A DNA stretch of 6,190 nt from an uncultured Eubacteriales bacterium (GTDB taxonomy: Bacteria > Bacillota_A > Clostridia > Christensenellales > Aristaeellaceae): NCBI GenBank assembly GCA_902766515.1, contig CACXEB010000501.1:1-6190 (forward strand), in the 5' to 3' direction. Shown in pieces: positions 1 to 5,300 of the stretch. The position numbers and the translations under genes are program-made. A model generated the notes under the pieces. It did not search any database. It saw only the letters and a program-made list of their open reading frames with translations, and had not been told where the DNA came from. How positions within the stretch are numbered: position 1 is the stretch's first letter; every line of letters starts with the position of its first letter.

Positions 1-85
1 CTGCTCGTACATTTGCCCGGCGCGGCGGTGGATCATGTCGTCCATCAAGAACGCGCGCGAACTGATTGCGCAAAGGGGGATTTAA
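1..85 (+). CDS. rnfC: RnfC, electron transport complex subunit C, C-terminal end only
   Basis: Only the last 27 codons are present, read from base 2 to the TAA at 83-85; the gene begins upstream of the window. The peptide starts CSYICPARRW, the end of the second CxxCxxCxxxCP iron-sulfur motif of RnfC, where CSYICPAxR is highly characteristic. RnfC is the peripheral subunit that binds NAD(H) and FMN and carries two [4Fe-4S] clusters, exchanging electrons between NAD and the rest of the Rnf complex. After the motif only about 20 residues remain, so this RnfC has a short tail without the long repetitive C-terminal extension known from some proteobacterial RnfC proteins. The stop lies 3 bp before the rnfD start, consistent with one operon. 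The call rests on a short motif but is strongly supported by the adjacent rnfD. Confidence 0.88.
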   Translation, partial: CSYICPARRWIMSSIKNARELIAQRGI

Positions 86-88
86 GCT

Positions 89-1030
89 ATGGCGCTCCAT
101 ATTTCAACCGGCCCGCATCTGCGCGCGAAATCGGATACGCGGCGCCTGATGCTGGATGTCCTGATCGCGCTGTGTCCTGCCACGGCGGCTTCCATCTACT
201 TTTTCGGCTACAAGGCTGCGCTGATCATCGCGGTCAGCACGGCGGCCGCCGTCCTGTCCGAGTTTGTCTGGCAGAAGCTGGCCCATAAGCCGCTCCGCAT
301 CGACGACCTGTCGGCAGCCGTGACCGGCGTGCTGCTGGGCCTCAACCTGCCGGCCAACGTGCCGCTCTGGATCCCGCTGATCGGCAGCGTGTTCGCGATC
401 ATCGTGGTCAAGCAGCTGTTCGGCGGCGTCGGCCACAACTTCCTGAACCCGGCGCTGGCGGCCCGCGCGGTGCTGCTGACCAGCTGGCCCTCCCACATGA
501 CCAAGGCCTTCCTCCCGCTGCGCACGCTGTTTGACTCGGCGGCGAAGACCGGCGTGGATACCATCGCGGAAGCGACACCGCTGCTGGCGGCCAGCAAAAC
601 GCAGGTGACCGATCTGCTGTTCGGCAACGTTCCCGGCGCGATCGGCGAGACCTGCAAGATCGCGATCCTGATCGGCCTTGTTTACCTGCTGGTGCGCAGG
701 GTGATCTCCTGGGAGATCCCCGTCATCATGGTCGGCACGGTGGCCTTGTGCTCCTGGGCGCTGGGCGCTGATCCACTGAAGGCCGTCCTGTCCGGCGGCC
801 TGCTGCTGGGCGCGTGCTTCATGGCGACGGACTATGTGACGACGCCCATGCTGAAGCTGGGCCAGGTCATCTACGCCATCGGCTGCGGCCTGATGGTCAC
901 CCTGATCCGCCAGTACGGCAACTATCCGGAAGGCGTGACCTACGCGATCCTGCTGATGAATATTGTGACGCCGCTGCTCGACAGGGGCCTCAAACGCAAA
1001 GTATACGGGGAGGTGACACAGCATGGCTGA
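89..1030 (+). CDS. rnfD: RnfD, membrane subunit D of the Rnf complex
   Basis: A 313-residue polytopic membrane protein of the NqrB/RnfD family. It carries a covalently bound FMN and passes electrons within the ion-pumping Rnf complex. Family signatures seen are SxxHxR-like TGPHLRAKS near residues 7-15, GHNFLNPALAARA at 115-127, ATDYVTTP at 246-253, and PEGVTYAILLMN at 280-291. The expected flavin attachment motif Dxx(S/T)GAT appears as DTIAEAT at 157-163. The Asp, Ala and acceptor Thr163 are kept, but the Ser/Thr is Ala160 and the Gly is Glu161. The ATG at 89 follows a GGGGG ribosome binding site at 75-79. The gene ends inside the start of rnfE (8-bp overlap), which leaves no room for rnfG at its usual place. 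Length is normal for a clostridial RnfD. Confidence 0.95.
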   Translation: MALHISTGPHLRAKSDTRRLMLDVLIALCPATAASIYFFGYKAALIIAVSTAAAVLSEFVWQKLAHKPLRIDDLSAAVTGVLLGLNLPANVPLWIPLIGSVFAIIVVKQLFGGVGHNFLNPALAARAVLLTSWPSHMTKAFLPLRTLFDSAAKTGVDTIAEATPLLAASKTQVTDLLFGNVPGAIGETCKIAILIGLVYLLVRRVISWEIPVIMVGTVALCSWALGADPLKAVLSGGLLLGACFMATDYVTTPMLKLGQVIYAIGCGLMVTLIRQYGNYPEGVTYAILLMNIVTPLLDRGLKRKVYGEVTQHG

Positions 1031-1661
1031 AACATCCAATAAGCCGACCATGCGCGGCGTGTTTATCAATGGTCTGCTGAACGAAAACCCGACATTCCGC
1101 CTGGTGCTGGGCACCTGTCCGACGCTGGCGGTGACCACCTCGGCCATCAACGGCATCGGCATGGGCCTGGCCGCGACCTTCGTCCTGGTGTGCTCCAACG
1201 TCGTGATCTCGCTGGTCAGGAAGCTGATCCCCGACAAGGCGCGCATCCCGTCCTTCATCGTGATCATCGCCACCTTCGTGACCATCGTGCAGCTGATGAT
1301 GCAGGCCTTCGTGCCCTCGCTGTATGAGGCGCTCGGCATCTTCATCCCGCTGATCGTCGTCAACTGCATCATCCTGGCCCGCGCCGAGGCATTCGCCAGC
1401 AAAAACGGCCCGGTGCTGTCCGCGATGGACGGCCTGGGCATGGGCCTGGGCTTCACCTTCGCGATCACCCTGATCGGCATCGTGCGCGAGCTGATCGGCA
1501 ATGGTTCTGTCTTCGACATCCAGCTGCTCGGTTCCGCGTATGAGCCGATGCTCCTGTTTGTGCTCGCGCCCGGCGGCTTCATCACCTTCGGCCTGCTCCT
1601 GGGCATCATCAACGCCATTACCGCGCGCCGCTCCGCCAGGAAGGGAGGCGATCAGGCATGA
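1023..1661 (+). CDS. rnfE: RnfE, membrane subunit E of the Rnf complex
   Basis: A 212-residue hydrophobic protein of the NqrD/RnfE family with about six membrane segments. It forms a pseudo-symmetric pair with RnfA. In related Nqr/Rnf complexes the two subunits hold an iron-sulfur centre in the membrane by conserved cysteines. Here these are Cys32 in GTCPTLAVT and Cys114 in VNCIILARAEAFAS, both typical of the family. The N-terminus (FINGLLNENPTFRLVLG, 14-30) is also classic RnfE. A strong site, GGAGGTGA at 1009-1016, lies 6 nt before the ATG, inside rnfD. The gene overlaps rnfD by 8 bp and rnfA by 4 bp (ATGA), indicating tight translational coupling. Direct D-to-E coupling is unusual because rnfG normally separates the two genes. 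The C-terminus is basic (ARRSARKGGDQA). Confidence 0.96.
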   Translation: MAETSNKPTMRGVFINGLLNENPTFRLVLGTCPTLAVTTSAINGIGMGLAATFVLVCSNVVISLVRKLIPDKARIPSFIVIIATFVTIVQLMMQAFVPSLYEALGIFIPLIVVNCIILARAEAFASKNGPVLSAMDGLGMGLGFTFAITLIGIVRELIGNGSVFDIQLLGSAYEPMLLFVLAPGGFITFGLLLGIINAITARRSARKGGDQA

Positions 1662-2248
1662 GGATCATCGATTTTTCGTCCTTCCTCCTGTTCATGGTCT
1701 ACTGCGTATTCGTCAATAACTTCATCTTCTCCCGCTTCCTGGGCTGCTGTCCCTTCCTGGGCGTCTCCAGCAAGGTGCAGACGGCCACGGGCATGGGCCT
1801 GGCGGTCACCTTCGTCATGGCGCTGGCGTCCTTCTTCACCTATTTTGTGAATATGCTGCTGGTGGCGCTGGACCTGGCCTACCTGCAGACCATCGCCTTC
1901 ATCCTGGTCATCGCGGCGCTGGTGCAGTTCGTGGAAATGTTCATGAAGAAATCCATGCCCGCGCTCTATTCGGCCCTCGGCGTCTACCTGCCGCTGATCA
2001 CCACCAACTGCGCCGTGCTGGCCGTCACCGTCATGAACGTCCGGGAGAACTACAACCTGTTGGAATCGGTCTGCAACGGCGTCTTCGGCGCGCTGGGCTT
2101 CATGCTGGCGATCGTGCTGATGGCCGGCGTGCGCGAGCGGCTGGAGACCTCGGACATTCCGAAGAGCTTCAAGGGCTTCCCGTCCAGCCTGATTATCGCC
2201 GGACTCATGTCCATTGCGTTCATGGGCTTCCAGGGCATGGTGAAGTAA
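1658..2248 (+). CDS. rnfA: RnfA, membrane subunit A of the Rnf complex
   Basis: A 196-residue membrane protein of the NqrE/RnfA family, homologous to and inverted relative to RnfE. It provides the other half of the in-membrane iron-sulfur site and part of the ion path. Signatures are VNNFIFSRFLGCCPFLGVS at 19-37 and LPLITTNCAVLAV at 111-123, with Cys31 and Cys118 matching the expected cluster ligands. An extra Cys30 sits beside Cys31. MAGVRERLE at 155-163 is the usual GxRErl loop near the last membrane segments. The start is the ATG of a 4-bp ATGA overlap with rnfE, with GGGAGG at 1643-1648 upstream. The TAA stop is followed at once by the rnfB ribosome binding site. Length is typical. Confidence 0.97.
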   Translation: MRIIDFSSFLLFMVYCVFVNNFIFSRFLGCCPFLGVSSKVQTATGMGLAVTFVMALASFFTYFVNMLLVALDLAYLQTIAFILVIAALVQFVEMFMKKSMPALYSALGVYLPLITTNCAVLAVTVMNVRENYNLLESVCNGVFGALGFMLAIVLMAGVRERLETSDIPKSFKGFPSSLIIAGLMSIAFMGFQGMVK

Positions 2249-2260
2249 GGAGGAACAGCC

Positions 2261-3055
2261 ATGGATTTTATGCCGATTCTGTATGCTCTCCTCGCCCTGG
2301 GCGGCCTGGGGGTCGTCTTCGGGCTGGTGCTGGATATCGCGGACAAGAAGTTCGCGGTGAAGGCAGATGAACGCGTCGCCGCGGTCCGCGCGGCCTGCGC
2401 GGGCGCCAACTGCGGCGCCTGCGGCTACCCCGGCTGTGACGGCTTCGCCGAAGCGGTCGTCAGGGGGGAAGCGCCCGTCAACGGCTGCTCCGCCGGCGGC
2501 GCGAAAACGGCGCAGGCCATCGCCGCGATCATGGGCCAGGACGCCGGTTCATCCAATCCCATGGTCGCCCGGGTGCTCTGCCAGGGCGCTACCGGCGTCG
2601 CCAAGGAACGCTACCGCTACGACGGCTACAAGTCCTGCCAGATGGCGGCGCAGATGGTCGGTGGGCCGAAGATGTGCCCCTACTCCTGCGTAGGCCTGGG
2701 GGACTGCGCCGACGTATGCAAGTTTGACGCGATCCACATTGAAAACGGCATCGCCGTCATCGATCCGGAGAAGTGCACTGCCTGCGGCATGTGCGAAAAA
2801 ACCTGCCCGCGGCACGCGATCCGCGTGATGCCCAAGGACGCCACAGTGATCGTCCGCTGCCAGAATTCCGATACCGGCCGCGTCGCCCGCGAGGCCTGCA
2901 TGAAGGCCTGCATCGGCTGCAAGCGCTGTGAAAAGACCTGCCAGTATGACGCTATTCATGTGGAAAACGGCTTTGCCCGGATCGATCCGGAGAAGTGCAC
3001 CCGCTGCGGCGAATGCGCGCAAAATTGCCCCTGCGGCTGCATAACAATCGGATAA
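2261..3055 (+). CDS. rnfB: RnfB, ferredoxin-accepting iron-sulfur subunit B of the Rnf complex
   Basis: A 264-residue protein that takes electrons from reduced ferredoxin into the Rnf complex. One N-terminal membrane anchor spans about residues 5-24. Next is the RnfB-type [4Fe-4S] domain with GANCGACGYPGCDGFA (Cys51, 54, 59 and Cys76). Two ferredoxin-like modules follow. The first has Cys139, 143, 149, 153 plus CTACGMCEKTCP (172-183); the second has CIGCKRCEKTC (217-227) plus CTRCGECAQNCP (246-257). This predicts about five [4Fe-4S] clusters. The two modules are internal duplicates: FDAIHIENG/IDPEKC recurs as YDAIHVENG/IDPEKC. The tail CPCGCITIG has two extra cysteines (258, 260) where ferredoxins usually have non-cysteine residues such as TGA. 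GGAGG at 2249-2253 precedes the ATG by 7 nt. It is the last rnf gene here, and no terminator is visible between its stop and the next promoter. Confidence 0.96.
   Translation: MDFMPILYALLALGGLGVVFGLVLDIADKKFAVKADERVAAVRAACAGANCGACGYPGCDGFAEAVVRGEAPVNGCSAGGAKTAQAIAAIMGQDAGSSNPMVARVLCQGATGVAKERYRYDGYKSCQMAAQMVGGPKMCPYSCVGLGDCADVCKFDAIHIENGIAVIDPEKCTACGMCEKTCPRHAIRVMPKDATVIVRCQNSDTGRVAREACMKACIGCKRCEKTCQYDAIHVENGFARIDPEKCTRCGECAQNCPCGCITIG
2759..3000 (+). repeat. Direct 20-bp repeat inside rnfB from duplicated ferredoxin modules
   Basis: The 20-base string ATCGATCCGGAGAAGTGCAC occurs exactly at 2759-2778 and 2981-3000, 222 bp (74 codons) apart and in the same frame. It encodes IDPEKC at the start of the third and fifth cysteine motifs. 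The surrounding residues are also similar, so the repeat reflects duplication of a ferredoxin module within RnfB. The exact DNA identity may result from strong codon bias or from gene conversion between the modules. Confidence 0.8.
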
Positions 3056-3075
3056 TTCTCCCATTTACTACATGC

Positions 3076-3104
3076 TTGACAGATAATAACGGTTGGGGTA
3101 TAAT
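3076..3104 (+). promoter_or_regulatory. Consensus housekeeping sigma-70/sigma-A promoter for the transporter operon
   Basis: The -35 hexamer TTGACA at 3076-3081 and the -10 hexamer TATAAT at 3099-3104 are both perfect, separated by an ideal 17 bp. Transcription should start near 3110-3112. The promoter begins 21 bp after the rnfB stop and reads toward the ABC transporter genes. Such a perfect promoter would be strong by default, so control probably acts downstream in the leader or through a repressor. A 5-bp inverted pair, TTGAC (3076-3080) and GTCAA (3111-3115), flanks it but is too short to call an operator. Confidence 0.85.
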
Positions 3105-3213
3105 ACTTGCGTCAACAGGAATGAGCCCCACCAATGCAATCTTGAATCATATCAGGACGACAGCGGGGCGATCGCCGCGGAACCGGATACGCCGATGGAG
3201 TCGGCAGGTTTTT

Positions 3214-3244
3214 GCGGCAGGCATATCACCCCGCTGCCGTTTTT
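3214..3244 (+). terminator. Terminator-like hairpin with T-run in the transporter leader
   Basis: CGGCAG at 3215-3220 pairs with CTGCCG at 3234-3239 (6 bp, plus a G-T closing wobble) and is followed directly by five Ts at 3240-3244. The 13-nt loop contains CCCC. The stem is short but GC-rich. It lies downstream of the promoter at 3076-3104, so it could act as a regulated attenuator for the transporter operon. It could also stop transcripts reading through from rnfB, since no other terminator is seen there. Confidence 0.5.
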
Positions 3245-3289
3245 GCATAAGCGGGGAATACGTATTGGATCTACCAGCAGAGACGTGAA

Positions 3290-3297
3290 GGGAGGGG
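3290..3297 (+). promoter_or_regulatory. Ribosome binding site that sets the TTG start of the first permease
   Basis: GGGAGGGG at 3290-3297 contains GGAGG ending at 3295, 7 nt before TTG at 3303. An ATG at 3298 directly abuts the site but is out of frame and reaches a stop after two codons (ATG GCT TGA). In-frame upstream starts are weaker choices: ATG 3195 and GTG 3285 lack a good site, and ATG 3093 lies upstream of the -10 box. Confidence 0.75.
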
Positions 3298-3302
3298 ATG
3301 GC

Positions 3303-4280
3303 TTGAGCCAGGCGAATGCGTCCTCCAAGCGTACATCCGGCGCACACCGGGAGACCATATTCAATTCGGCCCGGATCCGCAGGCTGGTCCTGAACCGCAT
3401 CTGGCGCAGCCGGTACATCTACCTGATGATCCTGCCTGTGCTGGCGTATTTCATCATCTTCAAATACACGCCGATGTGGTTCCTCCGCAGCGCGTTCTAC
3501 GACTATAAGCTCCGGAAGGGCTTTGACAGCGCTTTTGTCGGCTGGAAATGGTTCGAGCGGCTGCTGACCAATCCGGACCTGCTGACCTATATCAGGAATA
3601 CGCTGACGCTGAACTTCGCGGCGCTGTTCATCCTGTTTCCCCAGCCGCTGATCTTCGCGATCCTGCTGAACGAGCTGCGCAGCAAGCATTTCATGAAGGG
3701 CATCCAGACGATCTCGTACCTGCCGCACTTCGTGTCCACCGTCGTGCTGGTCAGCATGATCAAAACGCTGACGTCGCCCAGCATCGGCACCATCGCCAGC
3801 GTCGTCAAGTCACTGGGCGGCACGCCGGTCGACTACCTGAGCAATCCGAAGTACTTTGTCGGCGTCAACGTGATCTCCGGCTTCTGGCAGTCGGTCGGCT
3901 GGGACGCCGTCATCTATATCTCCACCTTGGCGGGCATCGACCAGGTGCTGTATGAAGCGGCCCGCATCGACGGCGCCAACCGGTTCCAGCAGATCATCCA
4001 CGTGACGCTGCCCGGCCTGGCGAACACCTTCGTGCTGCTGCTCATCATGCAGGTCGGCCAGCTGCTGAACGTCAATTTTGAAAAAGTCTATTTGCTGCAG
4101 AACACCCTGAACCTGTCCGCGTCGGAGATGCTGCCCACATTCACGTATAAAACGGGCATGGAGAGCCATAACTACGGCTACGCGACGGCAGCAGGCCTGT
4201 TCAACAGCGTGATCTCCCTGGCGCTGGTCATCATCGCCAATACGGTCAGCCGCAAGGTGAACGAAGTTTCCCTGTTCTGA
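3303..4280 (+). CDS. ABC sugar transporter permease, LplB/YtcP-partner type
   Basis: A 325-residue inner-membrane permease of the binding-protein-dependent transport family (MalF/UgpA-like, LplB subgroup). It forms half of the channel that imports a carbohydrate. About six membrane segments are visible; the first is near residues 38-57. The cytoplasmic EAA loop that contacts the ATPase is clear at 217-237 (YEAARIDGAN...TLP), with the conserved Glu, Ala-Ala, Gly and Leu-Pro. The TTG start at 3303 is chosen because it follows GGAGG at ideal spacing. A longer reading from ATG 3093 would begin inside the spacer of the promoter that transcribes it. The length fits LplB proteins. It lies 17 bp before the second permease. 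The substrate is unknown; relatives carry oligosaccharides, often of plant or host glycans. Confidence 0.9.
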   Translation: MSQANASSKRTSGAHRETIFNSARIRRLVLNRIWRSRYIYLMILPVLAYFIIFKYTPMWFLRSAFYDYKLRKGFDSAFVGWKWFERLLTNPDLLTYIRNTLTLNFAALFILFPQPLIFAILLNELRSKHFMKGIQTISYLPHFVSTVVLVSMIKTLTSPSIGTIASVVKSLGGTPVDYLSNPKYFVGVNVISGFWQSVGWDAVIYISTLAGIDQVLYEAARIDGANRFQQIIHVTLPGLANTFVLLLIMQVGQLLNVNFEKVYLLQNTLNLSASEMLPTFTYKTGMESHNYGYATAAGLFNSVISLALVIIANTVSRKVNEVSLF

Positions 4281-4297
4281 CGGAAAGGAGGAGCGCC

Positions 4298-5233
4298 ATG
4301 AGCCAGTACGCCGGCACGGAAAAAAGAAAAAAACGGGGCGACTTCATCCGCCGCAGCGCGGGGGATAAAGCGGCCGACATCATCATCAACTGCTGGATGA
4401 TCCTTCTGCTCTGCTTCTTCCTGTATCCGCTGCTGAACATGTTTTCGATCTCCGTCAGCAGCGACGCGGCGGTCCTCGGCGCGAAGGTAAGCTTTTATCC
4501 GATCGGGCTGAATACGACCGCCTACACCAACATCCTGACGTCGCCCGATCTGTGGCGGGCGGTCGGCAACACGGTATTCGTGGCCGGCATCGGTCTGGTG
4601 GCAAGCCTGGTCATGCTGTGCATGGCCGCGTACCCGCTGGCCTTCGGCGGCAAGTTCTATGGCCGGAAGATCTATAACCTGCTGATCCTGTTCACCATGT
4701 GGTTCCAGGGAGGCATGATCCCGATGTTCCTGACGATTTCCAAGCTGGGGCTGCACAATTCCCTGTGGTCGCTGATTTTCAACAGCCTGATGAGCGCCTA
4801 CTACGTGGTCATCGTCCGCAGCTATTTCGAGTCGATCCCCGTTTCCATCGTGGAGAGCGCGCACATCGACGGCGCGAATGATTTCCGCATCCTCGCGGAG
4901 CTGATCATTCCGCTGTCCAAGCCGGTGCTGGCGACCGTGGCCCTGTGGGTGATCGTGGGCCACTGGAATGACTACCTCTATCCGCTGATGTTCATCTCCA
5001 GCCGCGAGAATTATACCCTCCAGCTGGTGCTCAAAGAGATGGTGCTGAACGCGGAGACGTCCACCATGAACATCTCCATGAGCACCTCCTCCGGCAGCAA
5101 TATCGCCGCCGCGCTCGGTCAGCAGACGAAAAACGCCGTGCTGGTGGTGGCCATGATCCCGATGGTCATCCTCTATCCGTTCGTCCAGCGGTACTTCGTC
5201 GGCGGCGTCATGCTCGGCTCGGTCAAGGGCTGA
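4298..5233 (+). CDS. ABC sugar transporter permease, YtcP/LplC type
   Basis: A 311-residue permease of the MalG/LplC/YtcP group, partner of the preceding permease in a heterodimeric carbohydrate channel. Six membrane segments are apparent, roughly 28-50, 91-114, 126-146, 155-176, 208-230 and 279-297. The EAA loop is at 185-205 (VESAHIDGANDF...IIP); Ser replaces the first Ala, as is common in this subgroup. WNDYLYPL at 223-230 and the C-terminus QRYFVGGVMLGSVKG are hallmark YtcP features. AAAGGAGG at 4284-4291 lies 6 nt before the ATG, an almost perfect site. The basic N-terminus (EKRKKRGD) comes from an A-rich stretch of about 14 bases near 4320-4333, unlike the GC-rich surroundings. No ATPase gene follows in the window; relatives often share one unlinked MsmX-like ATPase. 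Confidence 0.93.
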   Translation: MSQYAGTEKRKKRGDFIRRSAGDKAADIIINCWMILLLCFFLYPLLNMFSISVSSDAAVLGAKVSFYPIGLNTTAYTNILTSPDLWRAVGNTVFVAGIGLVASLVMLCMAAYPLAFGGKFYGRKIYNLLILFTMWFQGGMIPMFLTISKLGLHNSLWSLIFNSLMSAYYVVIVRSYFESIPVSIVESAHIDGANDFRILAELIIPLSKPVLATVALWVIVGHWNDYLYPLMFISSRENYTLQLVLKEMVLNAETSTMNISMSTSSGSNIAAALGQQTKNAVLVVAMIPMVILYPFVQRYFVGGVMLGSVKG

Positions 5234-5249
5234 TCCATCTGTTTCCCAT

Positions 5250-5263
5250 GCGGCGGATGCCGC
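5250..5263 (+). other. Small intercistronic hairpin before the binding-protein gene
   Basis: GCGGC (5250-5254) and GCCGC (5259-5263) form a perfect 5-bp GC stem with a GGAT loop in the 67-bp gap between the second permease and the binding protein. No T-run follows, so it is not a standard terminator. In transporter operons such hairpins can mark mRNA processing or stabilise the adjacent cistron, which would help make more binding protein than permease. That role is inferred. The stem is short. Confidence 0.4.
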
Positions 5264-5300
5264 GGCACTATATACTCTCTACCAAAAGGAGGAATCATTC

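Larger units (their letters stand above)
3111..3302 (+). promoter_or_regulatory. Structured 5' leader of the transporter operon, candidate attenuator
   Basis: About 190 nt separate the predicted transcription start from the first permease codon. The leader contains a 10-bp palindrome GGCGATCGCC (3167-3176), a perfect 5-bp hairpin GCCGA/TCGGC (3191-3195 with 3201-3205), and a terminator-like hairpin ending in TTTTT at 3244. Two alternative pairings compete with that hairpin. CGGCAG at 3202-3207 can replace the identical CGGCAG at 3215-3220. CCCCGC at 3229-3234 can pair with GCGGGG at 3251-3256 downstream or at 3163-3168 upstream. Mutually exclusive pairings before a gene are the hallmark of an attenuator or riboswitch, but I recognise no known ligand-binding consensus. 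Folding is by eye only. Confidence 0.5.

Noticed and set aside
104..1618. A 504-codon open frame on the minus strand opposite rnfD and rnfE
   Set aside because: Its product is low-complexity and rich in Arg, Gln, His and Asp with no family resemblance. It is antisense to two certain genes and is expected from GC-rich codon bias.
3170..3195. T-box-like string (GCGGAACCGG) in the leader
   Set aside because: It lacks the conserved AGGGTGGNACCGCG context and specifier stem, and the downstream genes are not amino-acid related.
3093..3302. N-terminal extension of the first permease from ATG 3093
   Set aside because: It would start inside the spacer of the perfect promoter, upstream of the -10 box, and the extra residues match no permease N-terminus.
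4320..4333. A-rich run near the start of the second permease as a programmed frameshift site
   Set aside because: The frame is intact, the run simply encodes a basic N-terminus, and no downstream stimulatory structure or alternative frame product is evident.
4178..4963. Long minus-strand open frame opposite the permeases
   Set aside because: Its composition (many His, Gln, Asp and Arg) is a mirror of GC-rich membrane-protein codons. It has no recognisable domain.
5269..5276. TATATACT as a -10 box for a separate binding-protein promoter
   Set aside because: No acceptable -35 hexamer lies 16-18 bp upstream; that region is the GC hairpin.
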